Origin: Selaginella moellendorffii
Taxonomy: Eukaryota > Streptophyta > Lycopodiopsida > Selaginellales > Selaginellaceae
Direction: 5' to 3'
Assembly (NCBI RefSeq): GCF_000143415.4
Contig: NW_003314360.1
Span: 514,182-578,181, forward strand
DNA: 64,000 bases
Of the stretch, positions 32,597 through 44,011 are shown in pieces. The notes under the pieces were generated by a model. That model was not told the DNA's origin and ran no database searches. It saw only the letters and a list, made by a program, of their open reading frames with translations. How positions within the stretch are numbered: the first letter of the stretch is position 1; each line of letters begins with the position of its first letter. A program made the position numbers and the translations under genes.

Positions 32597-35500
32597 ATGA
32601 GTAGAAGCAGTGATGTGGGAGCTCGATCTCCTCCTCTTCCCTTCAATCCATACCAGCAGCAGCAGCAGCGCTATCCCCCAATGGCGCCACCAGCTGCTGA
32701 TTTCCCACCACCTCAATTCTTTCCCAGGCCGCCGCTCTCCAATCCTCCTCTAGATCCTACTCCGCCGCCACCACCACCACAGCAGCTCTATTCCAGGCCG
32801 CCATCCTCGATGCTCTCCACTCCACCTCCTCCGATCCCATCCAAGGCACCGCCCTTCGCATCGCCTCCTCCATTTGCAGCGCCCCACCAATTCCAAGGAC
32901 TCCAAGGACCTCCTCCTTCTCATCCTCCTCCTCCTCCCCAGGCTCCCTACTTTGGTGGATCACCAGCGTACCAGCAGCAGCAGCAGCAGCCATTGCCACC
33001 GCCATCGCAGGGATACTTCGCAGGGATAGCGCCACCACTTCCTGGCGTTGCTGCTCCTCCAGGCCATGACATTGCCGACGAGTTCGAGTCTCTATCCATC
33101 TCATCAGCTCCTGGAACTGCTGCCGACGTCAAAGTAGAAGCGCTTCCCAGGCCTCCTCCGGATTCGTGTGACACCTTTGCGCAACCGGCGTGGTCGAATT
33201 GTCACCCGAGGTACTTTGAGCTCACCACCAACGCCATCCCAGCATCACACTCGCTTGCTGCTCGCTGGCACCTTCCCCTGGGAGCTGTGATTCATCCACT
33301 CGCCGAGGCACCTCCCGAGGTAATAGACAAAGTTTCCTTTTTTTCTCTCTTGCTCTCTCTTTCTCTCGCTCTCTCATTCTCCTTTCTCTCGTCTCTAACC
33401 AACGTAGAAGCTGTGCAAAACTAGGAACAAGTGCCCGTCGTTGATTTTGGAACGTCTGGTATTGTGAGGTGCCGCAGGTGCCGGACTTACATCAACCCGT
33501 ATGACAAGTTTACTGATGGCGGCAAGTATTTCCGCTGTGCGATATGCAACCTTCTCAACGACGGTAAAGCAGGCGTTTCATTCTCACAAAGGAATCTCAT
33601 GTTGTTGCTTGTGTTTCCAGTGCCCATGGACTACGTGTGTGCCCTGGATGAACAAGGAAAAAGGAGGGATGCTATGGATCGGCCAGAGCTCAGTCAGGGC
33701 AGTGTTGACTTCGTTGCCCCGATGGAGTATATGGTCCGTCCACCAATGCCCCCGGTCTACTTTTTCCTGATTGATGTGTCGATCACGGCAGTGAGATCGG
33801 GCATTCTACAGGTATTATACCTTGCAGCAGCATAGACTATTTACCGAATCCTTCTTCTCCAGATCGCTGCCGATACAATCAAATCTTGTCTTGACAAGCT
33901 TCCAGGCTACCCGAGGACTCAAATAGGCTTTTTGACGTTCGATAGTACTCTTCATTTCTACAGTCTCAAGGTAAGCACGTTTCTATGGCGTCTTTGGTTT
34001 AACTTGGTTTTGCAGTCTTCGCTTACTCAACCTCAAATGGTGGTTTTGGCACAAGTGGACGACCCGTTTTTACCAATGCCCGACGACCTTCTCGTCAACT
34101 TATCTGAATCTCGCCTTGTAGTTGAAGCTCTGCTGGATAGTTTGCCATCTATTTTTGCCAACAATGAAAACGTGGAGTCTGCCCTTGGTCCTGCTCTGGA
34201 GGCTACCACATCGATAATGGTTCGCCCCTTTGATTTTGTTGTCTATTGCTAACTAGGCCGATGGTATCTGTCAGAGTGAAATTGGAGGAAAGCTGCTTAT
34301 CTTTCAGAGCACGCTGCCCTCTCTTGGCGTTGGCCGCCTAAAGCTCAGAGGACAAGAAGCTCATGTCTATCAAACGGACCGCGAGCCCGCTTTGCGGGTG
34401 GCAGAGGACTCGTTTTACAAGCAAATGGCGGCCAAGTGCTCCAAGCTGCAAATCGGTGTGAATGTGTATGCATTCTCGGAGAAGTACACCGATGTGGCGT
34501 CCTTGGGTAAAAACGTTGTCTTGTCTGGTTGCTCAACCATAAGTCGTACTTGTTCCACAGGTACTCTTGCAAAGTACACCGGCGGTCAGGTTTGCTATTA
34601 CCCGGGATTCCACGCTGCCGTCGACGGAGAGAAGCTGACGTACGATCTCTCAAGGGACTTGACGAGAGAAACGGCTTGGGAAGCCGTGATGCGGATTCGT
34701 TGTGGAAAAGGTAATGCCTTACGTCGCTGTTTTACATGGTGTCATCTTGGTTTTGCTACAGGAATAAAGTATTCCGTGTTTCATGGCCACTTCATGCTCC
34801 GGAGCTCCGACTTGCTAGCTCTTCCGGCCGTGGACTGTGACAAGGCCTTCTCGGTGCAGTTTGCTTTGGAAGACACTTTGCTGACGTCCCAGCTGGCATA
34901 CTTTCAAGTCGCTCTGCTGTAAGCTCGAATCTCTTGTGCGTGTGATATCATACTCAGCTCCTTGTTCCTTTACAGGTACACGTCGTCCTCGGGAGAACGG
35001 CGAATAAGAGTGCACACGGCTGCCGTTCCAATTGTGCAGGAGCTGAGCGTCATGTATAAAGAGGCGAGCATTGGTGCTGTTGTTGGGGTGCTCAGCAGAC
35101 TTGGTAAGCGCCGGCATACGTTTCGAGCTAAAACAATGTGCTGTTTTGTTGCAGCCGTGGAGAAATCACTGAATGATAAGCTGGAGAATGCTCGGCAATA
35201 CGTGCATGTAAAGATGGTGAATGCGCTGCGGGAGTACAAGAACATGTATGCGGTGAAGCATTCACTCATGGGCCGCATCATCTTCCCCGAGTCACTCAAG
35301 CTACTGCCTCTCTACGTGCTGGCCTTGTCCAAGTCCGTGCCTTTGCGAGGTGGATTCATGGATGCTACACCTGACGAGCGCTCCGCTGCTGGATACCAGA
35401 TGATGACAATGTCCCGACCCTCACTCTTGAAACTTCTCTACCCCACGCTGATTCGGCTCGACGAGTATCTCCTACAGGTAATGAGTTGCGTCGATTGGAT

Positions 35501-36026
35501 CGCCAAGAATGAGACAATTGTTTATGCGCAGGGAAGCCGAGGTGGAGGTGTGGACAGTCCACCGCAGCTGCCACCGACGGCGGAAGTTTTGGATCCCCGC
35601 GGTGCGTTCGTCACCTCGGACGGCCAGCGCTTTGTACTGTGGCTGGGAAACGTGCTCCAACCCGAGTTCGTTGCTGCGATCCTTGGGCCGCAGGTAGCTC
35701 ACAGCTCCGACCTGAGAAAGGTGCGCGCGTGTGCTTTTGTTGCTTGCTCTTGGAGCCATATTGACATGATGCTTGTTTCTTGCATACTCCAGGTCCCGGT
35801 TGTGGAGCAAGAAAACGACTTGTCGAAACGCTTCCATGCGCTGCTTGCAAAGTTGCGCAAGCAAAACCGGTGGTGCCACCAACAGTGCGTGGTGGTGCGG
35901 CAGGGCGAGTCGAGCCGGGAGCTCCAGCTCGTTCACTCCAACATGGTGGAGGACCGTGGCGCTGGATTTCCTTCCTACATGGAGTGGATGGTCCAGATCC
36001 ACAGGCAAGTCCAGCAGAAGATCTAA
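32597..36026 (+). CDS. SEC24: SEC24, COPII coat cargo adaptor
   Basis: Twelve exons: 32597-33319, 33425-33563, 33621-33811, 33863-33970, 34016-34219, 34275-34506, 34561-34710, 34762-34918, 34976-35103, 35155-35477, 35532-35720, 35793-36026; 925 residues. SEC24 pairs with SEC23 on the ER and selects cargo for COPII vesicles. The first 190 residues are a Pro/Gln-rich tail. Then come WSNCHPRYFELTTNAIP, the zinc finger (CRRC...CAIC in exon 2), the trunk (YFFLIDVSITAVRSG; LPSLGVGRLKLRGQE), the beta-sandwich (YTSSSGERRIRVHT), the helical part and the gelsolin domain (FVLWLGNVL). The start is the first ATG in frame (MSRSSDVG). Introns 10 and 11 (54 and 72 nt) have no stop and keep the frame. Confidence 0.95.
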
Positions 36027-36335
36027 AGTAACAAAACACTAAGTTAAAAGCTTTGCGTCCATTCAAGAAAAAGCGAGCGAGACTTTCAAGTGTAAAGAAT
36101 ATCCACGCGGATGCTCCATGTATTCGAATATCCGTAGATGCCCGGCGGATATTCTCGGCCTTTTGGTTGAAAGAAACGACTGCCCTAGCGAACAAGGACG
36201 GAGGTTTATCATTTTCCGCGCACCAAATCTGTGAGAGAGCGTTGTTTAGATCGATCGGGAATGGTGGCGCGCTGCATTGGTCCCTGTAGTGAGAGCTAGA
36301 TCACAAGTAGCTGTGTGTAGCTCTAGAGCAGCAGT

Positions 36336-37369
36336 ATGAAATTCGGGAAGCGGTTAGCTAGCCAGATGGAGGAGACGCTACCCGAGTGGAGGGACAAGTT
36401 CCTGTCCTACAAGCAGCTCAAGAAGCGTCTCAAGCTCATATCGGCGCCGGATTGCTTCACCCAGGCGGCGTTTGAATCCGGCGGTACCAGCCCCGTTCGG
36501 GAGGAGAGCGGGACATCTGCCGTGGATGTTGCCGTGGACGAGCTCAAGAGATCCGGAGGCGCTGCTGTTGCTGCCATCAAGAGCGAAGCCCTTGAACACG
36601 CGGAGGAGCAGCCACAGCAGCAGCAGCAGCAGCAACAAGAAGAGTCCGAGTTCACAAGCTTGCTGGAAGTGGAGCTGGACAAGTTCAACACCTTCTTCAT
36701 GGAGAAGGAGGAGGAGTATGTGATCCGGCTACAGGCAAGTCTCTCTTTCTTCTCGTCCAAGGATACCTTCATCTTGCTTATGCTTGACGTGATCGCTTCC
36801 AAGCAGGAGTTGAAAGATCGCATCGAGAAGCTCAAGTCCAAGCCTGACGTGACGGGCCTCGATCTGGAGCAGCACGAGGAGCTCATCCAGATAAGGAAGG
36901 ACATTGTTACGTTCCATGGCGAGATGGTGCTGCTCTTTAACTACAGCTCGCTCAACTACACAGGTAAATCCATTCATACGCGAGTGACACTCGTAACACT
37001 TGCATGGACGCTATAGGCCTGGTGAAGATCCTAAAAAAGTATGACAAGCGGACGGGGATGTCTCTCCGCTTGCCCTTCATCCAGGGGGTGCTGCAACAGC
37101 CCTTTTTCACGACGGAGCTTCTGTCCAAGCTGGTGGAGGAGTGCGAGAGAAATCTGCAAAGCATCTTCCCAGCAGACGAACTCGCGGCCATTACCAAGGC
37201 TCCCGAGCAGCCGGAGCTCACAACCGACGCCGAGGAATGCGATCCGGAGCAAGTGGAGGGCATCTACAGGAGCACCATGGCTGCGCTGCAAACCATCAAG
37301 GACTTGCGCAAGGGAAGTTCCACCTACAGCGCCTTGTCCTTGCCACCGCTCGGCAACAGCGACTCGTGA
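36336..37369 (+). CDS. SPX-domain protein, phosphate-status sensor
   Basis: Three exons: 36336-36734, 36807-36963, 37017-37369; 302 residues, almost all SPX domain. It starts with MKFGKRLASQMEETLPEWRD, then YKQLKKRLK, whose lysines help bind inositol pyrophosphates. Helix alpha-3 has FNTFFMEKEEEYVIRLQ, and the KYDKRTG motif in LVKILKKYDKRTG gives the second Lys cluster. Stand-alone SPX proteins bind PHR transcription factors when phosphate is high and block the starvation response. The first intron (36735-36806) has a GC donor (CAG|GCAAGT), is 72 nt long and has no stop. Without splicing 24 residues would interrupt the conserved RLQELKDRIEKL helix. A Gln run (36613-36639) lies in the linker before that helix. 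Confidence 0.93.
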
Positions 37370-37408
37370 CATAGACACATATATATCATATGATACTCTC
37401 CACACCTT

Positions 37409-37424
37409 GTGTGTGTGTGTGTGT
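37409..37424. repeat. (GT)8 microsatellite
   Basis: Eight GT units in the 3' flank of the SPX gene. Confidence 0.9.
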
Positions 37425-37501
37425 ATAACCATCTTACAATGTCGTCTAATCTAGAGCAAGTTCTCAAAAGCCACAGAATGTCTCTCGGAGCCACTCAGCA
37501 T

Positions 37502-37928
37502 TTAGCATCCATGAACTTCTGCAAAGCACCGCCCAACGTAGTAACACTCGCAGCTCACCATGTCTCCAACCTTGCAAGTCACGTTCCTGATGACAGGAAT
37601 GGGGCACGGCGGCGGGCTTTGGCAAACTGGAACATATAGACTCAGTCACAAACCATGATCATTCCAGGAAAAACGATGACTTACACTCGGTAGATTGCAA
37701 CAATTGCCTGCTCGTGGGAGCCTGCGCCAGGCGTGGAATCAGCGACAAGGAAATATATTATTCACTTCTAGTTACCTGTGCTGGATCGAGCTTACAGATT
37801 CTGCGTCCATGCTTGATCGTGAGCTTGCGATTTTTACTCACGCTTACTTAACCTGTCAACCCTGAGCAGCACAGTCCTACCAGATTTGCCGCAAGCAGCA
37901 CTGCCATTGCCACCCGCAGCAGTGCCAT
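37502..37928 (-). CDS. Putative small secreted cysteine-rich peptide
   Basis: This is a tentative gene. On the minus strand an ATG at 37928 opens a hydrophobic signal-like segment (ALLRVAMAVLLAANLVGL). Downstream, two exon-like pieces splice in frame: 37721-37685 (acceptor GGCGCAG, donor T|GTAAGT) and 37626-37502 (acceptor TGTTCCAG). The last encodes CQSPPPCPIPVIRNVTC, then KVGDMVSCECYYVGRC and HGC followed by a stop. Seven cysteines within about 40 residues after a signal peptide suggest a secreted, disulphide-bonded peptide. The join from the signal exon to the middle exon is not settled: one option is a donor in CTG|GTAGGA, phase 0. I do not recognise the family. Confidence 0.4.
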
Positions 37929-38345
37929 AACTCTAGATTGATTGAGTGCCCAACGTGGTTTCAATGCGGCCGAGTTTTTCAAGCATACTCGACCCCCCGG
38001 GTGCCTTGTGGAAGCGCAAACACCGTGCTCTTGACCTCTCAATCAGGCGTGGAGGCGAGTCCCGCGTATCTTTGGCCACTCACAGGCATTCTTCACTCCA
38101 CCTGGGAAACATGATATCCAAGAATCGAGTGAAATTATATTACCTCACGAATGAATGGTTTTAAACAGAGAGCAGTAGAAGCTAGGCTACAACATTCTCG
38201 TTCTTTCTTTTCGATGTCTCTGACACTAGGAATGCCTCGCCCACATTGCTGTGATTCCAATCTACCATGAAGTTGTATATAGTCTAGTAGAGTAGAACAC
38301 CACGAGACGAAAGAAGTGACGATGCCACAGCAATCACTTTGATGT
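37929..38345. other. Intergenic, nothing supported
   Basis: This lies between the putative Cys-rich peptide gene and the 3' end of CP24. Only short frames without family features are present. Confidence 0.4.
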
Positions 38346-39182
38346 TTACAAGCCAAGAGCACCAAGAGGTGTCAAGCCCTGTCCCGCCTCAAAGTAGAAG
38401 ATAAGCATGGCGACCATGGCGAGTCTGGCGTGCTTGATCTCGGCAAGCTGAAGCCTCTGGAGCTTGTCAAAGTCGGGAACGTAGTCCCCGCCCTTCATGC
38501 TCCCGGCTAGCCGCAGCGGATCAAAGAACTTGCCGCCGGGATAGCCTTGCAGCCCGGTCGAGTTTGCAAAGTTGACGGCCGTTCGCGACCAGGGCGTTGC
38601 CCACTCCACCGCCTGCGTGTTGGGCTCGAAGAAATCCACGTACCTCTTGGACTCCACCCAGCCCATGAGCAGGAGCTGCGTCCCCAGCAGGCTGCCAAAC
38701 GAGAAGGGGGCCACGGCACCCGGCGCAGCACCAGCCTCGAACCATGGGATTCCAGACCACGCCTGACCCACGAAGATGCCCACCACCGCCGCCATCGCCC
38801 ACCTCCCGTGGATGAGCTCCGCTTCTCTGTACCACTTGAGGAAGGCCGGGTCCTTGCCCAGCCCAAGGGGATCAAAACCATAGTCGCCAGGGAGCCTGCA
38901 TTCATCACTCCTCAGAAACTCTACGAGACTAGAAAAGGATAACAAGACTTACGATCCATCCAGCCACTCGGGATCCACCAGGTCGCCACCTCCTCTCACC
39001 CCGGGAAGCCACGACTTCTTGCCGGATGCCGGCTTGGCGGATATCTTCCTGGTGGCCATCGCCATGACTCGGGCTCCATTGCTGGGGCAGTGCGACAGGA
39101 GGGCGTTGCTCCCGCTCACAAACGAGGAGCTCGCGAGCTGCGAAATTGCGGCGCTGGCTGCGCTTGTGCTTGCCACGGCCAT
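38346..39182 (-). CDS. LHCB6: CP24, minor antenna protein of photosystem II
   Basis: Two exons, 39182-38953 and 38895-38346; 259 residues, matching CP24 length. The first 45 or so residues form a transit peptide. The mature part has [40 protein letters not shown], the first chlorophyll-binding helix [25 protein letters not shown], and the third helix [24 protein letters not shown], ending in TPLGALGL. The junction restores DGSLPGDYG. The Cys-free [12 protein letters not shown] and [12 protein letters not shown] segments set CP24 apart from LHCA proteins. CP24 links LHCII trimers to the photosystem II core in thylakoids and is found in land plants. The start codon lies 100 bp after the stop of the upstream PPR gene on the same strand, so its promoter must be short or overlap that gene. 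Confidence 0.95.
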
Positions 39183-39282
39183 CTCTCCTCTCACCTCTCT
39201 CCTCGGCTCTCCTAGCTTCGCAGGATTCTGATCGAAAAAAAGTAGGAAAAAAATGTGTGGTAGATAGAGGCCCCGGATCTGG

Positions 39283-41061
39283 TTAGCCAATGGGACGCAT
39301 TCGCGGCAAAATACCAGCCAATGGCTGCCGAGGAAACGGATTAAGCGTTGGAGGCTGGGCTTGAACCTTGGACCAGCCACTTGATTTTGCGCTGTTTAGC
39401 AAGCATCTCCATTGGAAGCCGTCCGGCTCAAATGGCATGCTTTGTATCAAATCCTTGGCGTCTTGGACATGCCCGGCACGCCCCAGCATGTCAACCAGGC
39501 AGCAGTAGTGCTCTCTCGTGGCCGCAATCCCGCAATCGCACACCATCACGTCGAAGCAGCGCCTTCCCGTGGTGGACTTCCCAGTGTGGCTGCAAGCAAT
39601 GAACACGGAGACGAAGCACCCTTGATCCACAGCCATGCCGGCCGCCATCATCTCGTGAAGCACACGAAACGCTCCACTGGGCTGTCCATTGCGAGCATAA
39701 GCCGAGAGTGTCGCACTCCATGATGCAGCATTGCATTGAGGCATGGAATCAAACACACGGCGTGCCGTCTCCACTTGCCCGTTCTGGGCATGTGCAGCTA
39801 AGATAGAGTTCCACGACACCACGTCCCTGTGGGGCATACTGCCGAACAGGGAAACAGCCTCCGCTAAATACCCACCCTGAAAGAAAGCAGCCAGCATTGC
39901 GTTCCAAGCCACCGCATCCCTCTGTGGCATTGTGTCAAACGTGAACTTTGCTGCCTCTACAAGACTTCTGGAACCATATGCTGCAAGCATGGTTGTCCAC
40001 GATACCATGTCCCTCTCCGGCATCCCATGACTAAACAAGAGCTCAACAATGGTCACTCGTCGAGCTGCTGCCGCTCGCAACATTAACATTGCATTGAGTG
40101 ATACCAAATTTGTCACTGGCATCTCCTCAAACAAGCGCTCGGCACAGTCAACATGCCCCGCCTGAGCGTAAGCTACTAGCATGGCAGTCCACGACACCAC
40201 GTCTCGCTGAGGCATCATATCGAACACCTTCCTGGCTTGTGAAATATCACCACTTTGGCTATATGCCACCAGTAGTGTCGTCCACGACACAAGATCCCTC
40301 TCGGGCATCTGCGGGAAGAGGATGGCGGGCTCTGAGGATGCCGTCAGCATTGCATTCCATGCAACCAGATTGGTTTGGGGCATGAGCCACTGAAAAAAGT
40401 GCGCCGCTTGGCTTGGTTCACCCAGATGCAAGTACGCGGACAACATTGTTGTCCACGATACAATGTCTCGCACTGGCGCTCCATCAAACACCGCCTTGGC
40501 TCGCTCCAACTCCCCGTTGCGGCCATACACATCCAACATGGAGTTCCAGGACACAAGGTCCGGCTCTGGCATGCAATCGAACAGCGTCGCAGCAGCCTGC
40601 ACTAGCCCGCCGCGCGCAAGGGCCGTGAGCATTGTGTTCCAAGAGGTCTGGTTTCGCTGAGGCATGCTATCAAACAAGAGCTTTGCATCTGCAAGCCATC
40701 CATTCCTGGCGTACGCTGCGAGCATTGCATTCCAGGAGACGACGTCCCGCTGCAGCATGGCATCAAAGAGCTGTTTTGCTTGATCCACAAGGCCATACTG
40801 GATGTAAATGCTCATCATGGCGTTCCAAGCAACTACGTTCTTATCCGGCATTCTTTCAAACAGCTCTATCGCATGCTGCAGTTGCCCGTTCCGGGCAAAC
40901 GCACACAACATCAACACCCAGGTAAAGCAGTTCTTGTGCTTGGCGGCTTGAAATGTTTCTTGAGCATCCGCCAGCCTTCCAGACTTCCCATGCATTTCAA
41001 TGAGCTTGTTGGTCACAAATGTAGATTCTGGTTCTCCGAGGTCCATATTGGCTGCAAGCAT
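39283..41061 (-). CDS. PPR protein (PLS/S-rich array), no DYW domain
   Basis: Single exon, 592 residues. From residue 20 onward it is almost entirely PPR motifs of about 31 residues, with the S-type pattern MPxRDxVSWNxMLxAYAxxG repeated some fourteen times (for example [20 protein letters not shown]). Near the end a longer repeat ([17 protein letters not shown]) and [20 protein letters not shown] lead into a short E-like start ([12 protein letters not shown]). The protein then runs out into unrelated text ([13 protein letters not shown]) and stops, so the E domain is truncated. Related genes at 45113 and 51410 have the same plan. The likely site is an organelle, although no strong targeting peptide is visible at this start; an upstream exon may be missing. 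Confidence 0.88.
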   Translation of the reverse strand: MLAANMDLGEPESTFVTNKLIEMHGKSGRLADAQETFQAAKHKNCFTWVLMLCAFARNGQLQHAIELFERMPDKNVVAWNAMMSIYIQYGLVDQAKQLFDAMLQRDVVSWNAMLAAYARNGWLADAKLLFDSMPQRNQTSWNTMLTALARGGLVQAAATLFDCMPEPDLVSWNSMLDVYGRNGELERAKAVFDGAPVRDIVSWTTMLSAYLHLGEPSQAAHFFQWLMPQTNLVAWNAMLTASSEPAILFPQMPERDLVSWTTLLVAYSQSGDISQARKVFDMMPQRDVVSWTAMLVAYAQAGHVDCAERLFEEMPVTNLVSLNAMLMLRAAAARRVTIVELLFSHGMPERDMVSWTTMLAAYGSRSLVEAAKFTFDTMPQRDAVAWNAMLAAFFQGGYLAEAVSLFGSMPHRDVVSWNSILAAHAQNGQVETARRVFDSMPQCNAASWSATLSAYARNGQPSGAFRVLHEMMAAGMAVDQGCFVSVFIACSHTGKSTTGRRCFDVMVCDCGIAATREHYCCLVDMLGRAGHVQDAKDLIQSMPFEPDGFQWRCLLNSAKSSGWSKVQAQPPTLNPFPRQPLAGILPRMRPIG

Positions 41062-41063
41062 GC

Positions 41064-42130
41064 CTACGATGATGCATCATCAAAGGCAAACTGCATGTAG
41101 AGAGTGGATAGCTGGACGTAAGGAAATGAGTCCTCCAGCGCTAGTGGATCGTCACTTTCCATAATGGCAGAGATGGTATAGTCCACCGCTCTGATAGCGT
41201 CGCCCTGCGTGTTACTGGCCGCAAGCATCGCCTTCCACGCGACAACGTTGGGCTCAAATGGCATTGTGTGGAGCAGCTCCTGCGCATCTTTCAAGAGGCC
41301 GGCGCAGTTTAAAGCGTCAGCCACGCAGAAGTAGTGGGCTGCGGAAGGCACTATGGAAACAAACAGCTGCCGGGCAATCTCTGCGGCGCCCATTCGGCTG
41401 CATGTCATCATTGCGAAACCTCGTCGGTGATCCAGCCTTCCAGGCCCATCTCCCCAAACAACTACAACGCGTCCTCTCCATATACGTAGCCCAGTTCCTT
41501 GACATAACCCTGCCGGGCACACAGCACCGTGTTCCAGGACACTAGATCCATTTCTGGCATCGCAACAACCATGCTCTCCACAACAAGAACGCTGTTGAAA
41601 CCATCCTCATTGCAGTGATAGTTTACATGTGGATTGAGAAGTGTATTGAAGCAGCACAAACTGTGCTGTGGCAAGCAGTCACAGAGGGCTTTAGTCGTTT
41701 GCAAGTCCCTAACACGGGCAAAAGCGGACAAGAGAACGATCCACCAACAATGTCCTTCTGCAGCATCTTGTTGAACAGCATACTCCTCTCACCAAGATCT
41801 TCATTCCGAGCATGACAGTCTCACATTGTCGTCCATGAAACGGCCGTGGGGCACGGGAGCATGTCAAGCAAAGCTTGGGCGGCTTGCATTTGTCCGGCCT
41901 GGGCAAAATCTAAAAATTAAAATCATAGCGTTCCAGGGCATTTGCTCAAACGCCTTCTCTGCGTCCAGGACATGAGAAAATGCGCAAGCCAACGCAGTCT
42001 ACGTCCATACATCTCTCTGAGACCAGCAATCAAACAGGTGTTGCAGGCATTTGCTTCCAGAAGAATGAGAAGACGTTGGGTTGTTGTATGGTTACATGCA
42101 TGTGTTCTCCAAGCTGCCACTTGCCATACA
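41064..42130 (-). pseudogene. Decayed PPR gene, E-domain and repeat fragments
   Basis: Minus-strand fragments in different frames resemble PPR proteins: VVAMPEMDLVSWNTVLCARQG (about 41590-41510), then YFCVADALNCAGLLKDAQELLHTMPFEPNVVAWKAMLAASNT (about 41340-41215, the E-domain start), ending at 41064. Stops and frameshifts separate them. The part at 41790-42130 carries broken repeats that recur almost unchanged at 43404-43700. The E-type end present here is what the intact PPR gene just downstream (39283-41061) lacks. Confidence 0.7.
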
Positions 42131-43185
42131 TGTCAACAAACACCAACAAGATGCACTAACATCATCTTCGTCAAGATTCACAAAACAAAATATCAATCTT
42201 TGATAATATGTTATCTATAGCTGAAAGATTGGTCTTGGCATATTCCACTAAGCCAGAATGGTTTAGATTGTCTTTCCATAATTCTCTCTTTCTGTTTCTC
42301 CCCGTTACTTCGTGTTTCTTCATCTCCCTCGTTTCTCCTCTTTCCTGGCGCAAATCAGTCGCGTTTCCCACATATCTTAATATTTGGCCTTTTCTCTAGG
42401 ACTTCCTCGACAAATGCAACTAACTCGGGTTGATGGTGTAGTAAAATTTTTAAGCATGAAGGTATTGATCTCTCATCATAACATTGAGTTGCAGGGTGTG
42501 TAATTTGTAATTTATCTTATGAAACTAGGATGTGGAAAAAAAGTTATGATGGTGGAAACATTCCTTATATTAAAAGAAGAATTCAATTCCCATTTAGAGT
42601 CCATTGTTGGGATTAGAGTGTACAACTGAAGAGATCTCGAAGGAAGTGTGGAGAAACAACATTCTCCAGCACTATTAATTTAGTTTTTGCACGTTGGCAA
42701 TTTTAATGCCTGCTTTGATGTCTGCCCCCAGGGTCATCACCTTCTTCATCTAAGTGGGAGTTGAATTCTTCCTTTAAGATGAGCAATGCTTCCATCATCA
42801 AAACTTACTCTCACATCTTAGTTTTGCAAGACAAATTATAAATTGCACATCTTGTAACTTAATGTTATCATGAGAAATATGTTTCAAGTCCATTCCTTCA
42901 ATATCTTCATTTGCGATGATTTCATCATGTTCCGAGCCAGCTGTGTTCAACATGCTCGGTGATCTCATCCATACCTATAGCCATTGCCATTGCCATTAAA
43001 AACATTACCCTAAAATACAATCTGATCTTGGAGACAATATTCAAGATCAAATGCAACCACCTGAAACTGATGCTGTCATGCATTCCTCTTGCTGCTCATG
43101 AAGGCTAGCCTTCCATTTATTGATCAAGCCATTGAGCATTTCAAACAGAAGCTCATCCAAATGAAGGCATTAATGCAGCGTACAC
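42131..43185. other. AT-rich intergenic stretch between PPR fragments
   Basis: There is no coding signal. The stretch is AT-rich with short frames only, and probably holds old inserted DNA; no diagnostic transposon domain is visible. Confidence 0.4.
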
Positions 43186-43403
43186 TGGGGTTATGAAGAT
43201 GTCGATGCCCGTGGAACCTCGTGTCATGGAACACCTTGCTCCAGGCGGTGGTGGCGACGAAGATAATTGCCAGGAGCGAGATCGCGGTGGACTGGTAGCA
43301 GCACAGCGCCTGTTCGACGCAATGCCTGCCATGGATGCAGTGTCGTGCAAGGCCCTGGCTCGGTAGGCGACCTGGTACGCGCGCAAGCTGTGCTTGGTGC
43401 CAT
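43186..43403 (+). pseudogene. Duplicated fragment of the PPR gene at 45113
   Basis: This matches the plus strand of the PPR gene at about 45713-45941 with small gaps: GGAACCTCGTGTC(A/G)TGGAACACCTT, the GAGGAGCGAGATCG(C/T)GGTGG area, and GTAGCAGCACAGCGCCTGTT are shared. Deletions shift the frame, so it cannot code. The match ends abruptly at 43403, where sequence of another PPR relic on the opposite strand begins. Confidence 0.8.
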
Positions 43404-43870
43404 ATGATCTTCATTCCGATCGTAACAGTCTAACATTGTCGTCCATGAAACGCCCGTGGGGCATGTCAAGCAAAGCTTGGGCGGCTTGCACTAACAAAAG
43501 CTAAAATCATAACATTCCACAACACGGAATCCCTTTCGGGCATTTGCTCTCTGCGTCCAGGACATGGGACCCGGACTGAGAAAATGTGCAAACCAACGCG
43601 GTCCACGTCCATGCATCTCGCTCAGGCAAGCGATCAAACAGGAGCTTTGTCTCTTCAAGCTGCCCGTTGTGGGCATTTGCTTCCAAAAAAATGTTCCACG
43701 AGAAGACGTTGTATGATTGCAGACACAGTGCGCACATTCTCCAAACTGCTGTACTTGCCATGCATGTCAACAAGGAGATTGGACAAATATCTGTCCAACA
43801 ACACATTCCACCAAGCGCGATGGCATCTTCCGAGCTCTTGGTATTTCCAGCGGCGAGTTATGTGACACAT
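43404..43870 (-). pseudogene. PPR gene fragment, copy of the relic at 41.8-42.1 kb
   Basis: On the minus strand this shows broken PPR text (FSWNIFLEANAHNGQLEETKLLFDRLPER; DAWTWTALVCTFSQSG). It shares long near-identical stretches with 41790-42130, for example TGATCTTCATTCCGA and ATGTCAAGCAAAGCTTGGGCG. Both are non-coding now. The two copies point to a duplication of PPR debris within this locus. Confidence 0.75.
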
Positions 43871-44011
43871 AAGATTCTGCTCTCATTTGATTATTTATTT
43901 ATTACCATCTGCCTACTTAGTTGTACAGGCAATTCAATTTTATGTCGCTTTGATTGGTTTCAGGTCTGCTTCTACGAAGAACAAACACAAAGGCCTCAGT
44001 TGTTTCTCAAT

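Noticed and set aside
32650-33000. CAG/CCT-rich stretches as a structural repeat array
   Set aside because: They encode the ordinary Pro/Gln-rich tail of SEC24 and show no tandem unit.
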